Source: an uncultured Acidimicrobiales bacterium
Lineage (GTDB): Bacteria > Actinomycetota > Acidimicrobiia > Acidimicrobiales > SZUA-35
Direction: 5' to 3'
NCBI GenBank assembly: GCA_937922805.1
Contig: CALAJV010000002.1
Span: 1-64,000, forward strand
Length of the DNA stretch: 64,000 nucleotides
Below are positions 1 to 8,423 of this stretch, piece by piece; the stretch's first letter is position 1, and each line of letters starts with the position of its first letter. The translations under genes and the position numbers were made by a program. The notes under the pieces are model-generated. The model did no database searches, was not told where the DNA came from, and saw nothing but the letters and a program-made list of their open reading frames with translations.

Positions 1-132
1 GAACCAGAAGTCACCTTCGAAGAAATCGAACGAACAGAAATACCCGCACCAGCCGAACAAACACCCGAACCAGAAGTCACCTTCGAAGAAATCGAACGAA
101 CAGAAATACCCGCACCAGTCGAACAAACACCC
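1..132 (+). repeat. 66-bp direct tandem repeat, two copies, coding
   Basis: Bases 1-66 and 67-132 are the same 66-bp unit, and the only difference I see is gcc versus gtc near the end of the unit. The unit is 22 codons long, so copy-number changes keep the frame. More copies probably lie upstream of the window edge. Near identity suggests recent expansion by slippage or recombination. Confidence 0.9.
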
Positions 133-426
133 CTACCTGAAATCATAATAATCGGGCCGGATGGGCTGATTGAGCCGACAGACTTTGGCGGCGGTTCAGA
201 TGAGATCGAACAGGTCGACGAGGTCGAGCCAGTCTGCTTCTTCGACCCGGTCAACGGAATCATCTGTCTAGTCGACGGGCAGGAGTTGCCAGAAACGATC
301 AATGTGATCATCAACGGTGACCCCGTCAATGTGCCAGTCTGCACCCAGGCCGACCCCGACGCCGATGGCGACGGCTGGGGGTGGGAGAATGGCCAAACGT
401 GCATCTCTGTTCTCCGAGCCGGATAG
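1..426 (+). CDS. C-terminal part of a secreted or surface protein with 22-residue repeats and a DGDGWGWEN module (5' partial)
   Basis: Frame 1 is open from the first base to a TAG at 424-426, so the start lies outside the window. The visible 141 residues begin with two almost identical 22-residue units starting EPEVTFEEIERTEIPAP, then a decayed third start (LPEIII). A hydrophobic and acidic stretch follows. The end carries two cysteines exactly 19 residues apart enclosing DADGDGWGWEN. The same C-X19-C module follows the signal peptide of the acetylesterase at 38953. The acidic DxDGDG core could bind calcium, and the aromatic residues could contact carbohydrate; both are inferences. I do not recognise the whole protein. 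Codon use resembles the neighbours. The reading frame is certain, the function is not. Confidence 0.75.
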   Translation, partial: EPEVTFEEIERTEIPAPAEQTPEPEVTFEEIERTEIPAPVEQTPLPEIIIIGPDGLIEPTDFGGGSDEIEQVDEVEPVCFFDPVNGIICLVDGQELPETINVIINGDPVNVPVCTQADPDADGDGWGWENGQTCISVLRAG

Positions 427-571
427 GGGAGGAAGAACACTTACAAACGGCGGGATCCGCCCACCAGGCCACTTGTGACAAGCGGCATTGATTCGAGCGT
501 CTGCCGAAAATCTTAGGCAACCGTCCTCGGTGCCACCGACCTCACCATTGGGTGCTCTACAATGACGGCTG

Positions 572-1084
572 TTGATTGACAGAATTGAACGCAGCGACCT
601 GGTGAACGCAGCGGCCCTAGCGGGGGCGCTGCTGATCATGGGATTCCTTCTCCTTGGTGCCCAATCGGCACTAGGGTCGGTTTGGGACCGTGGACTATGG
701 AATGGTGAGAAAGTCGGTGACGAGTTCGCCGCCGCCGATTCAGCCGAGTTCGAAGATACCTTTGGCCTCCGATCTCCTGCTGAAGTTGTGATCGGTGTTG
801 GAAACGCTTCGGGCATTGATGGTTTGGCTCGACGAGCAACTGAGCGGCTAACTGGTGGCGGGTACGGCGCTATCGACCCTCAGAACAAGCAGGGCGAATC
901 GATCGAGGAAAGCGCCGTCTATTACATCGATGGCTTCAAACTCGATGCAATTCGCGTAGCGTCACTTCTCGGCATAGACGAAAGTAAAGTTAGACCTATG
1001 CCCGAAAGCCCTGGCGTCAACATTGACGGAGCGGATGTGATTGTTTTGCTGGGCCTCGATATTGAATCTGAACCGGAAGCGTAA
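572..1084 (+). CDS. Membrane-anchored LytR_C (LytR/CpsA/Psr C-terminal) domain protein
   Basis: The 170-residue protein has one membrane segment at about residues 10-30 (LAGALLIMGFLLLGA). After a short acidic linker, a domain from about 65 to 165 matches the LytR_C fold: VVIGVGNASGIDGLARRA, then the YYIDGFKLDAIRVASLLG region, and VNIDGADVIVLLG at the end. In the family this domain sits behind LCP cell-wall ligases or stands alone behind a membrane anchor in actinobacteria. Its ligand is unknown. No LCP catalytic domain is present. The listed start is TTG; GTG at 602 is an alternative, but it would place the membrane segment at the very N-terminus. It ends 12 bases before the convergent Nudix gene. 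Confidence 0.75.
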   Translation: MIDRIERSDLVNAAALAGALLIMGFLLLGAQSALGSVWDRGLWNGEKVGDEFAAADSAEFEDTFGLRSPAEVVIGVGNASGIDGLARRATERLTGGGYGAIDPQNKQGESIEESAVYYIDGFKLDAIRVASLLGIDESKVRPMPESPGVNIDGADVIVLLGLDIESEPEA

Positions 1085-1096
1085 CTTCAGTAGACG

Positions 1097-1591
1097 TTAC
1101 ACCGGAGTTATGTCAATTGGCGGATGAGGAAGCTTGCCGGCTACTACCGGGCCGAGCAACTCCGGCAATCTTGGCGGTAAGAACGGCTCGGCACTGCCAG
1201 CTATCTCGGCCATAGTCCACCATTTCGACCCTTGGAACGCCAGAGCCTCCAATGCTTCAAGCCCTTGAGGTTGCTTCAGTTCGCTTTGGGATGTCCACGC
1301 AACGTGGATTACTTCATCTTGATCGAAGTGGTAGCCACCAAAATCGAATTCGACGTGTTGGGTCCAAATGATTGGACCAACCTCGGCGTCTTCGATACCA
1401 GCTTCCTCGCGCAGCTCTCGAGCAGCAGCCTGAGCGGATGTCTCGCCGGAATCTATTCCGCCCCCCGGGATTTCCCACCAGGCAGGCTTCGATCGGTCGG
1501 CTGGGTCAATGGCTCGAATGAGAAAGATCTCGCTTTGTTTGTTCAATAAGACAACTCTTGCTGCATTTCGTTTCAAGACCCAAGCGCTCAT
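1097..1591 (-). CDS. Nudix hydrolase
   Basis: A 164-residue single-domain protein. The Nudix box GX5EX7REUXEEXGU is intact at residues 44-66, with E50, R58, E59, E62 and E63 in place. These residues bind the divalent metal that activates water for cleavage of a nucleoside diphosphate linked to another group. An ELREEAGIEDAEV segment and a HVEFDFGGYHF strand follow, as in MutT/ADP-ribose-like members. The substrate cannot be told from sequence. The ATG at 1589-1591 is well placed just before the first strand. It is convergent with the LytR_C gene. Confidence 0.9.
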   Translation of the reverse strand: MSAWVLKRNAARVVLLNKQSEIFLIRAIDPADRSKPAWWEIPGGGIDSGETSAQAAARELREEAGIEDAEVGPIIWTQHVEFDFGGYHFDQDEVIHVAWTSQSELKQPQGLEALEALAFQGSKWWTMAEIAGSAEPFLPPRLPELLGPVVAGKLPHPPIDITPV

Positions 1592-1686
1592 CAGCTACAA
1601 TCTAGCGGGTGATGAACCGACGGAGCGTATGCGATGTTCCACGCTGATTTCCGAAAGTTCCAAATCCATGCCAGCATTCGTAGGCC

Positions 1687-2643
1687 ATGAGTAAACCATC
1701 ACCGCCCGACGAGACGTCTAGCACCCCATACACCTCTTTCACAGCTTCCGAGTGGGGCGATCTACGAGCCTCAACTCCATTGAGCCTGAGCGAGGACGAT
1801 CTCGATCGCCTACGTGGTTTAAACGTCGCGCTAAGCCTGGATGAGGTGGCCAAAATCTACCTTCCGTTGTCTCGCTTGCTGAACCTTTACGTTGGGGCCT
1901 CACAAGAGCTGTATCGAGCCAGCGACACCTTTCTAGGGAAACTAGCTGGCAAGGTCCCTTATGTAATTGGGGTGGCCGGATCGGTTGCGGTCGGAAAGTC
2001 GACAACGTCTCGTGTTCTCCAGACAATTCTGGCTCGCTGGCCGAATCACCCCAAGGTAGATCTCGTTACAACCGACGGCTTCTTGTACCCCAATGCTGTT
2101 CTAGCCGAGCGTGACCTAATGGAGCGTAAGGGGTTTCCTGAGAGCTACGACAGAAAGCGACTTCTGCAATTTATGGCTGAAGTTAAGTCGGGAGCCCCAG
2201 AGGTTCACGCTCCGGTATATTCGCATCTGACCTATGACATAATGCCGAGTGAAACATCGGTTGTGAAAGCGCCCGACATTCTGATCGTCGAAGGCCTCAA
2301 CGTTTTACAGGCTGGCCAGGTTGATGCTGAGTATCCATTCTTCGTTTCGGACTACTTTGATTTCTCGATTTTCGTCGATGCTGCAGTTGAGCATGTCAAG
2401 AACTGGTACGTTGAGAGATTTTTCACGCTTCGTCGGACGGCGTTTCAAGACCCGAAGTCATACTTCTCCCGCTACGCCTCGCTGAGCGATGCCGAGGCCG
2501 AAGCAACTGCAACCGATATCTGGACCAGGATCAACGAAAAGAATCTGATCGAGAATATTCTCCCGACTCGTGAACGAGCCGACCTGATATTGGTCAAAGA
2601 CGCTGACCACTCGGTCTCCGATGTGAGGCTTCGCCGACTCTAG
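1687..2643 (+). CDS. coaA: Type I pantothenate kinase
   Basis: This enzyme phosphorylates pantothenate to 4'-phosphopantothenate, the committed step of coenzyme A synthesis, in the cytosol. The 318-residue length matches the bacterial type I (CoaA) family. The P-loop is GSVAVGKS at residues 98-105. It is followed by the family signature [13 protein letters not shown] and by SYD and HLTYD segments, then [11 protein letters not shown]. The C-terminal half holds the [15 protein letters not shown] segment of the substrate lid. The start is ATG, shortly after a weak AGG. It stands alone on its strand between divergent and intergenic stretches; a strong hairpin follows 166 bases downstream. Confidence 0.95.
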   Translation: MSKPSPPDETSSTPYTSFTASEWGDLRASTPLSLSEDDLDRLRGLNVALSLDEVAKIYLPLSRLLNLYVGASQELYRASDTFLGKLAGKVPYVIGVAGSVAVGKSTTSRVLQTILARWPNHPKVDLVTTDGFLYPNAVLAERDLMERKGFPESYDRKRLLQFMAEVKSGAPEVHAPVYSHLTYDIMPSETSVVKAPDILIVEGLNVLQAGQVDAEYPFFVSDYFDFSIFVDAAVEHVKNWYVERFFTLRRTAFQDPKSYFSRYASLSDAEAEATATDIWTRINEKNLIENILPTRERADLILVKDADHSVSDVRLRRL

Positions 2644-3031
2644 GTGCCCCGCTCACCTCACTAGTGCCAGGTCCGACAAGACAGTCCAGATGGCCTATTG
2701 CTCAGATAAACAGCTTTCGGTTTACTAAAAGATGCGGGTAGTCGGAAATCGAACGATGATCGTTCTCTGGCGGGTACCGATCGTCACCTACGTTCAATTT
2801 CCACACACGGGAGCGGCCTTTCGGGGCCGCTCCCGCTCGTTTTCCTCGGGACGGAAACAATTCGCCTAGCAGTAGACCGTCGAGAAAGGCCAACGTTCGG
2901 GCCAACACCAACGTGAACACATCTCGTCCGTCGCGAGATTTTGCTGCCCCAGGCGGACTCCAAACCAAGCGGTCATGAGGCCAAGGCAGCAGCTGCCACC
3001 GACTCGAGAAATTGCTCATAGAGTCAAGACT
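2644..3031. other. Intergenic stretch with hairpins, no recognised gene
   Basis: No convincing reading frame lies here. Visible features are a short hairpin with TAAAC/GTTTA arms near 2707-2724, a perfect 15-base palindrome GAACGATGATCGTTC at 2751-2765, and the strong GC hairpin at 2809-2834. I checked for tRNA, SRP RNA, tmRNA and 6S-like patterns by eye and saw none. A short RNA ending at the 2809-2834 hairpin is possible but not shown. The part after 2975 is open in the aminotransferase frame, but lies upstream of that gene's more likely start. Confidence 0.5.
2809..2834. terminator. Strong GC hairpin, likely terminator
   Basis: Perfect 10-bp arms GGGAGCGGCC (2809-2818) and GGCCGCTCCC (2825-2834) surround the loop TTTCGG. 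A short T run (CGTTTTCC) follows on the plus strand. It would end transcription from coaA or from a short RNA between 2644 and 2809. Confidence 0.7.
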
Positions 3032-4258
3032 GTGAGCCAACGAAACGATTCGAAATCGATTTTGCCCTCGCAGCGAAGCGCAATCGCTCCATTCTACGTG
3101 ATGGAAGTAATGCGCGCCGCTGAGGAGCTTGAACAAGCTGGGCGATCAATTGTCCATCTCGAGGTTGGGCAACCATCGACATCGGCTCCATCTGGGGTCC
3201 TCGCAGCCGCCAAAGCAGCGCTAGACGAGCACAAGCTCGGCTACACCGCAGCCAAGGGAACTCCGGAGCTCCGCGAAGCAATAGCGGCCTGGTACTCCAC
3301 TCGCTACCGATGCGTCGTTTCTGCCGATCGGATCATCGTCACCACTGGTGCTTCTGGTAGCTGCGTGCTTAGTTTTCTAGCCATGTTCGACCCAGGACAG
3401 CGGGTAGCCGTACTCGAGCCCGGATATCCGTGTTATCGCAACGATCTTCAAGCTCTCGGTGTCGAAGTGGTAAGTATCCCTCTCGGCCACGAAACCAGTT
3501 TCCGGCCAACCATCGCTCAGCTTGAACAAGTAGGTCCTCTGGACGGCCTCATCATCGCCACTCCAAGTAATCCGACTGGAACAGTACTGTCGCAGGCCTT
3601 ATTGAGTGAGATCTGGCAGTGGGCTGATCGAAATGCGGTTCGGCTGATCGTCGATGAAATTTACCAAGGCATTACCTTCGAGCCTGACGAACTCACCGAG
3701 CTTGGAGCTAACGACCCGACCGCAAAATCTCACACTGCGGTTTCGATATCCGACGACATCGTCGTCTTCAACAGCTTTTCAAAGTACTTCTCAATGACTG
3801 GTTGGCGGTTGGGTTGGATTGTCGCCCCCGAGAACCTCTGCCAACCGATTGAGCGTCTAGCTCAAAACCTCACGATCTCGGCGCCCACGCTTAGCCAAGT
3901 AGCAGCAGTCGCAGCGTTCGATTGCATCGACGAGCTCGAAGCAAACGTCGGTCGCTACCGACAAAGCAGGCAAGTGGTCTTCGACGGATTGCAACAAGCT
4001 GGCCTCACCAAGACCGCACCACCTGATGGAGCTTTCTACTATTGGATAGACGTCGGTGAGCTCTGTGAAGAACTCAACATTGATAGTCAGACTCTCTGCC
4101 AGCGTTGGCTCACCGAAGCTGGCGTTGCCATCACCCCCGGGGTCGACTTCGATCTGCGGAACGGTCACCGGTTCGTGCGTGTCTCCTACGCAGGGTCTCC
4201 AATCGAAATGGAACAGGGAATGACTCGCCTCAATCACTGGTTAGCGAACAGTAAGTGA
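3032..4258 (+). CDS. Class I/II PLP-dependent aminotransferase
   Basis: A fold-type I aminotransferase that moves an amino group between an amino acid and a 2-oxo acid through pyridoxal phosphate. The PLP lysine is in SFSKYFSMTGWRLGW, about residue 251 from the GTG at 3032. Other marks are ATPSNPTGT (cofactor Asn), DEIYQGITF (Asp), the LGYTAAKGTPELREAI segment and the C-terminal FVRVSYAG arginine. Overall it resembles bacterial aspartate/aromatic-type enzymes; the substrate is not resolved. The frame is open to an ATG at 2975, but that adds an Arg/Pro-rich tail not usual for the family, so GTG 3032 is preferred without a strong ribosome site. DUF983 and mycothione reductase genes follow closely, possibly co-transcribed. 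Confidence 0.85.
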   Translation: MSQRNDSKSILPSQRSAIAPFYVMEVMRAAEELEQAGRSIVHLEVGQPSTSAPSGVLAAAKAALDEHKLGYTAAKGTPELREAIAAWYSTRYRCVVSADRIIVTTGASGSCVLSFLAMFDPGQRVAVLEPGYPCYRNDLQALGVEVVSIPLGHETSFRPTIAQLEQVGPLDGLIIATPSNPTGTVLSQALLSEIWQWADRNAVRLIVDEIYQGITFEPDELTELGANDPTAKSHTAVSISDDIVVFNSFSKYFSMTGWRLGWIVAPENLCQPIERLAQNLTISAPTLSQVAAVAAFDCIDELEANVGRYRQSRQVVFDGLQQAGLTKTAPPDGAFYYWIDVGELCEELNIDSQTLCQRWLTEAGVAITPGVDFDLRNGHRFVRVSYAGSPIEMEQGMTRLNHWLANSK

Positions 4259-4286
4259 CGCGATAGATCAGTAGTTAAGAGGAATC

Positions 4287-4706
4287 TTGGACTCAGGCAA
4301 ACTGGCGAAGCAACCGAATATTACGAAAGGGGCTTTGCTGCGCCGAGGGCTAGTAGGCCGGTGTCCGGTTTGTGGTCAGCGCAAGTTGTTTCGCCGATGG
4401 TTCTCGATGGCCGAAACATGCCCTCGATGCAATTTCCGCTTTGAGAGAATCGAGGGACATTGGGTTGGCGCCCTCGGTTTGAACACCATTGTCACCTTCG
4501 GAGCCTTGCTACTAGTCCTGGTCGGCGGACTTATCGCTACCGCTCCCGAATTTCCGTTGGCCCCACTTCTGATCGCCAATCTCTCAACCGCAGTAATAAT
4601 TCCTCTAGTGTTCTTTCCTATCAGTAGAACGCTTTGGACCGCTATAGATCTCTCGATGCGTCCCCTCCGCGACGACGAGATCGGACCTTCAACAGACGAC
4701 CAATAG
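4287..4706 (+). CDS. DUF983 zinc-ribbon membrane protein
   Basis: A 139-residue protein with an N-terminal zinc ribbon (CPVCGQRKLF and CPRCNFRF) followed by two hydrophobic segments at about 60-82 and 88-110. This is the layout of the DUF983 family of small inner-membrane proteins, often found near haem-copper oxidase or cell-envelope genes. Its activity is unknown. The TTG start at 4287 has a good AAGAGGA ribosome site just upstream, and no ATG fits. It lies 28 bases after the aminotransferase and 12 bases before mycothione reductase, so the three probably form one transcript. Confidence 0.8.
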   Translation: MDSGKLAKQPNITKGALLRRGLVGRCPVCGQRKLFRRWFSMAETCPRCNFRFERIEGHWVGALGLNTIVTFGALLLVLVGGLIATAPEFPLAPLLIANLSTAVIIPLVFFPISRTLWTAIDLSMRPLRDDEIGPSTDDQ

Positions 4707-4718
4707 GAAGAGTCAACC

Positions 4719-6125
4719 TTGACTGAGACCGGCAAGCAAACAAAAGACCATTTCGACCTAATCATCGTTGGGTCTGGTTCGGGAAACGCTATTCCGGAAG
4801 AAATGGGGGATTGGAAGATAGCCCTGGTAGAACGTGGCTTGTTCGGCGGGACTTGCCTGAACGTCGGTTGCATACCATCAAAAATGTTCGTTCTACCAGC
4901 TGACATCGCCGAGCTGGCGAAAGAAGGCCCAACTCTTGGCGTCGACACAAGCTTCGAAGGCGCTGACTGGGTAGCCATACGAGACCGTGTCTTCGGACGA
5001 ATCGACCCCATCGCAGCCGGCGGGGAACAATACCGAGAATCCGGAACTGACAACGTTGAGCTCATTCGCGGAACAGCACGATTCACCGGTGACCGGACTC
5101 TAAGCATCGAGAGCAACAACGACACCGACAGGACCCGGATGATCTCAGGAGATCGAGTTCTCGTCGCAAGCGGAGCCCGCGCCGTCTTACCCCCAATCGA
5201 GGGCATCGATACGGTTCAGGTTCACACCTCTGACACAGTGATGAGGCTAGATGAGCTACCCAAACGGCTTGGAATCATCGGTGGCGGTTTCATCGCCACC
5301 GAACTAGGACACGTGTTCAGTGGTTACGGGTCAGACGTAACCATGTTTGTTAGATCAGGCTCATTGCTTCGCAAGGAAGATCATGACGTGTCTGCCGCGT
5401 TCACTGAAATCTTCTCGAAGCGAGTCGATCTTCGACTTGAACAAGTTCCAATCAAGATCGAACAACGCGGAGCCGCAATCGCGTTACACACCGAACAAGG
5501 AATCGTCGAGGTCGACGAGCTACTCGTGGCGTCAGGTCGAATACCGAACTCCGATCTCATCGACGCCGAAGCCGGAGGCCTGACGGTTCACCCCGATGGC
5601 CGAATCGTTGTCGACGCCACGATGGCAACCACTGCACCTGGAGTTTGGGCAATCGGCGACGTCGCAAACTCTTACCAGTTGAAACACTTGGCTAACGCTG
5701 AAGCGAAGGTTGCGTTTGGCAACATGCTCGACGGTGAATCAAATCGCAAGACAGACTACCGGGCTGTTCCCCACGCCGTCTTTAGTCACCCGCAGATTGC
5801 CGCAGTTGGGTTAACTGAGCAGGAAGCTGTCAAGAACAACGTGCCCTATGTGGTCGGTCGCCGCGACTACGGCGGTACCGCCTATGGCTGGGCGCTAGAA
5901 GACTCGACCTCTTTCGCCAAGGTTCTTATTGACCCCGAGTCGCGCCAACTGTTAGGGGCTCACATTATGGGGCCGCAGGCAGCTTCTCTTCTGCAACCTC
6001 TGATTCAGGCCATGCATTTCGGCCAGCCAATCGACGAACTAGCTCACGACGTCTTCTATATTCACCCGGCGCTTACTGAAGTCGTAGAAAACGCTCTCCT
6101 CGATGCCTTAGACCAGCTTCAGTAG
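4719..6125 (+). CDS. mtr: Mycothione reductase
   Basis: An FAD-dependent disulfide reductase of the glutathione reductase family that reduces mycothiol disulfide with NADPH in the cytosol. Seen in the sequence: FAD-binding DLIIVGSGSGN, the redox pair C46/C51 in GGTCLNVGCIPSK, a second Rossmann motif LGIIGGGFIATELGHVF, GVWAIGDV near the FAD, and the C-terminal HPALTEVVENAL with the active-site histidine. The SGNAIPEE turn and a C-terminal end without lipoamide features favour mycothione reductase over dihydrolipoamide dehydrogenase. The TTG start is preceded by AGGAAG. With the inositol-3-phosphate synthase at 15545 it points to mycothiol as the main low-molecular thiol. Confidence 0.88.
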   Translation: MTETGKQTKDHFDLIIVGSGSGNAIPEEMGDWKIALVERGLFGGTCLNVGCIPSKMFVLPADIAELAKEGPTLGVDTSFEGADWVAIRDRVFGRIDPIAAGGEQYRESGTDNVELIRGTARFTGDRTLSIESNNDTDRTRMISGDRVLVASGARAVLPPIEGIDTVQVHTSDTVMRLDELPKRLGIIGGGFIATELGHVFSGYGSDVTMFVRSGSLLRKEDHDVSAAFTEIFSKRVDLRLEQVPIKIEQRGAAIALHTEQGIVEVDELLVASGRIPNSDLIDAEAGGLTVHPDGRIVVDATMATTAPGVWAIGDVANSYQLKHLANAEAKVAFGNMLDGESNRKTDYRAVPHAVFSHPQIAAVGLTEQEAVKNNVPYVVGRRDYGGTAYGWALEDSTSFAKVLIDPESRQLLGAHIMGPQAASLLQPLIQAMHFGQPIDELAHDVFYIHPALTEVVENALLDALDQLQ

Positions 6126-6412
6126 CCACCAGCCGATTCGGGAGCGGACCCACCACGCAAACAGCTGTGTTCAAGTCGATTGCTTTCATAGGCCAAACGG
6201 ACCACATCGAAACGATTTGGCCCGTGCGCCCTAGCAAATTTGGGTGACCTCGCTCTTAACGCCTTAGTAAACCAGCGATACAAAAGAACTTGTGACGTGT
6301 TGGAGCGGCGAACAGATTGTTGCTAACCAACTGTTGAGAAGTTCTACTAACAGATGGATGGCTTCGGCTTCGCTCCATCAATCAATGGTCGAAAGAGCAT
6401 GAGGTTTCGCTG

Positions 6413-7258
6413 ATGGCATCAGATATAGATCGATACTCCAACGTGGTGGAGTTGAGTCCGACCGGTTGTCTTCTCCTTGAAGACGGAATTATTCGGAGGG
6501 CCAACACGGAGGCCATCGAGACAATGGGCATACCAAGCGGGCGCCTACTCGGCGTCCCGCTACGAGAGCTACTTGTTCCTGAATTTGAGTCGGCATGCGA
6601 TGACTTAGTCGCTGACGCCGGTGCTGAGCTCCAGGTCGAACCAGTTCGCTTGGCCCGAGGTCTTGCTCCGTTGGAGCTGGCGGCCCGAAAGCTCGATGGT
6701 GAACTAGTTCTAGTCAACGTCAGATCGATGGCCAACGAGCATTACTACTCAGCCATCGCGGGCGGGGCGCTAACCCACGATTTGGTAACCGGATTCCCCA
6801 ATCACTATCACGTCCTATCCCAGCTCGAACACCGGATGTCGTCGCAAAAATCCAAATCCGTGGCGCTCTTGTGCCTTTGGATCGATGACCTACCAGAGCT
6901 AGCCGATACCCATGGCAAACGAGCAGTCCAGAGAATAGTGAAAGAGGTCGGCACCCGAATCCAGTCGCGGCTTCGATCCCCTGACATGGTCGGCCGGTTC
7001 GACGCCACCGGTTTTCTTGTGCTCATGAACTCTGACGCACCTCCGAAACAGCTCACAGAAATCGCCGATCGACTTCGAGGCGAAGTGTCGTTTCCAGTCG
7101 AGATTGACCGTGACCTTGTGTCATTCACGGCTAGCGTTGTCGTCGGTTCAATAGTTGGTCAAAACCCGTCAGTCGAGCGCGTTCTGGCGTTGCTCGAAGC
7201 CGCTGCCCATCGGGCCGCTCAAAGCGGTGGCAACCGAGTTGACGTTCTTGCTATCTAG
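6413..7258 (+). CDS. PAS domain protein with a degenerate GGDEF domain
   Basis: 281 residues. A PAS-like domain spans about 5-105 (VVELSPTGCLLLEDGIIRRA, with MGIPSGRLLGVPLREL). A GGDEF fold follows from about 120 to 280: HDLVTGFPNHYHVLSQLEHR in place of the usual D-LTGLPNR, and RFDATGFLVLM where active diguanylate cyclases have GGDEF. With the signature changed to ATGF, c-di-GMP synthesis is unlikely. Such degenerate domains usually bind GTP or act through protein contacts; that role is inferred. No membrane segment or signal peptide is seen. ATG 6413 has GAGG eight bases upstream. The 287 bases before it hold no gene and only a short GATGGA/TCCATC hairpin at 6353-6379. Confidence 0.8.
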   Translation: MASDIDRYSNVVELSPTGCLLLEDGIIRRANTEAIETMGIPSGRLLGVPLRELLVPEFESACDDLVADAGAELQVEPVRLARGLAPLELAARKLDGELVLVNVRSMANEHYYSAIAGGALTHDLVTGFPNHYHVLSQLEHRMSSQKSKSVALLCLWIDDLPELADTHGKRAVQRIVKEVGTRIQSRLRSPDMVGRFDATGFLVLMNSDAPPKQLTEIADRLRGEVSFPVEIDRDLVSFTASVVVGSIVGQNPSVERVLALLEAAAHRAAQSGGNRVDVLAI

Positions 7259-7382
7259 TCTGAGGCCCAACATCTAGATCACAATTGAGCCCCGCCTGGT
7301 CGAAATGGTGAGTAGAAACTAGGCTTTGTTCAGACCGGCAACGACGGTGCTAACCCCATCGTTGTGAACATTGGGGAGAGCA

Positions 7383-8318
7383 ATGAACTATCAAAAGGGA
7401 CTGGCCGAAGTCGCTGACGGGATCTTTGCCTACCTCCAGCCCGACGGTGGCTGGGGGTGGAGCAATGCTGGACTTGTTGCGGCTGACAGCTCATCGCTTC
7501 TCGTAGATACGCTGTTCGACCTTCGACTCACGGCCGAGATGCTAGATTCGATGGCGCCGATAACCCATGCCCGTCCGATAGCGACCTTGGTGAACACCCA
7601 TGCCAACGGCGACCATTGCTTCGGAAATCAGCTAGTTGAGGGGGCGGAAATTATCGCTTCGGAGGCCTCAGCGGCTGAGATGGAGGAGCTGCCGCCAACG
7701 ATGCTCGCAGCCATGATGAAAGCCGACCTCGGAGAAGCAACGAACAACTACCTCAGCGAAGCGTTCGGGCCGTTCGATTTTGTTGGGATTGAAACTCCGA
7801 AACCAACTCGGACTTTTTCGAAGTCGCTGTCGATTGACCTCGGGGGTCGTGTGGCCGAGTTGATCGAGGTCGGCCCCGCCCACACCGCCGGGGATACCTT
7901 GGTGTATCTACCGGATCAGTCCACCATTTTTACCGGCGACATCCTGTTCATCGAAGGAACACCGATCGTTTGGAACGGGCCAGTGGACAACTGGATCAAC
8001 GCTTGCGCCAAGATAATTGATCTTGGCTGCGACGTTGTCGTACCCGGCCACGGCCCAATGACTGACGACGCTGGCGTAGCCGCCGTCGCCGATTACCTCA
8101 GATTCGTTCGGACTGAGGCCAGTGCCCGCCACGAAGCCGGAATGCGAGCAGAAGACGCTGCTCGAGATATCGAACTCGGCCAATATCGCGAGTGGCTCGA
8201 TTGGGAGCGAATTGCCATCAACGTCGAAGCTGTGTACCGAGAGATAGACCCAGACCACGAGCCAGCTAATGTGATGGACCTCTTTCGCCAAATGGCTGGA
8301 CTGAAGCAAGGCAAGTAA
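7383..8318 (+). CDS. Metallo-beta-lactamase fold hydrolase
   Basis: A 311-residue hydrolase with the MBL metal motif NTHANGDHCFGN (H73, D77 and H78 from the ATG), a GPAHTAGDTLVY histidine, the bridging aspartate in IFTGDILF, and VVPGHGPM as the last histidine. This resembles glyoxalase II-like and quinohemoprotein/SoxH-like members that cleave thioesters or esters. The substrate is not known. The frame is open from a TTG at 7371, but GGGGAG at 7373-7378 is an excellent ribosome site for ATG 7383, which decides the start. It is followed on the same strand by the Gfo/Idh/MocA gene 105 bases on. Confidence 0.85.
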   Translation: MNYQKGLAEVADGIFAYLQPDGGWGWSNAGLVAADSSSLLVDTLFDLRLTAEMLDSMAPITHARPIATLVNTHANGDHCFGNQLVEGAEIIASEASAAEMEELPPTMLAAMMKADLGEATNNYLSEAFGPFDFVGIETPKPTRTFSKSLSIDLGGRVAELIEVGPAHTAGDTLVYLPDQSTIFTGDILFIEGTPIVWNGPVDNWINACAKIIDLGCDVVVPGHGPMTDDAGVAAVADYLRFVRTEASARHEAGMRAEDAARDIELGQYREWLDWERIAINVEAVYREIDPDHEPANVMDLFRQMAGLKQGK

Positions 8319-8423
8319 ACACACCGCTTCCAGACCAATCCGACTAATACTGTTCGGGAGGCAAAGAGACCAGTCTCGACTAACGTCGAGATACTTCTTA
8401 GCGAATAGAGACTGGAGCCAATT

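Noticed and set aside
268..816. Open frame of 182 codons on the minus strand
   Set aside because: It overlaps the end of the first gene and much of the LytR_C gene and is Arg/Pro/Ser-rich, as expected of a shadow frame.
4376..5206. Open frame of 276 codons on the minus strand
   Set aside because: It overlaps the DUF983 and mycothione reductase genes and shows no family features.
7441..7467. GGWGW in the MBL-fold hydrolase as another DGDGWGWEN module
   Set aside because: No acidic core and no flanking cysteines; it belongs to the normal N-terminal strand of the hydrolase.
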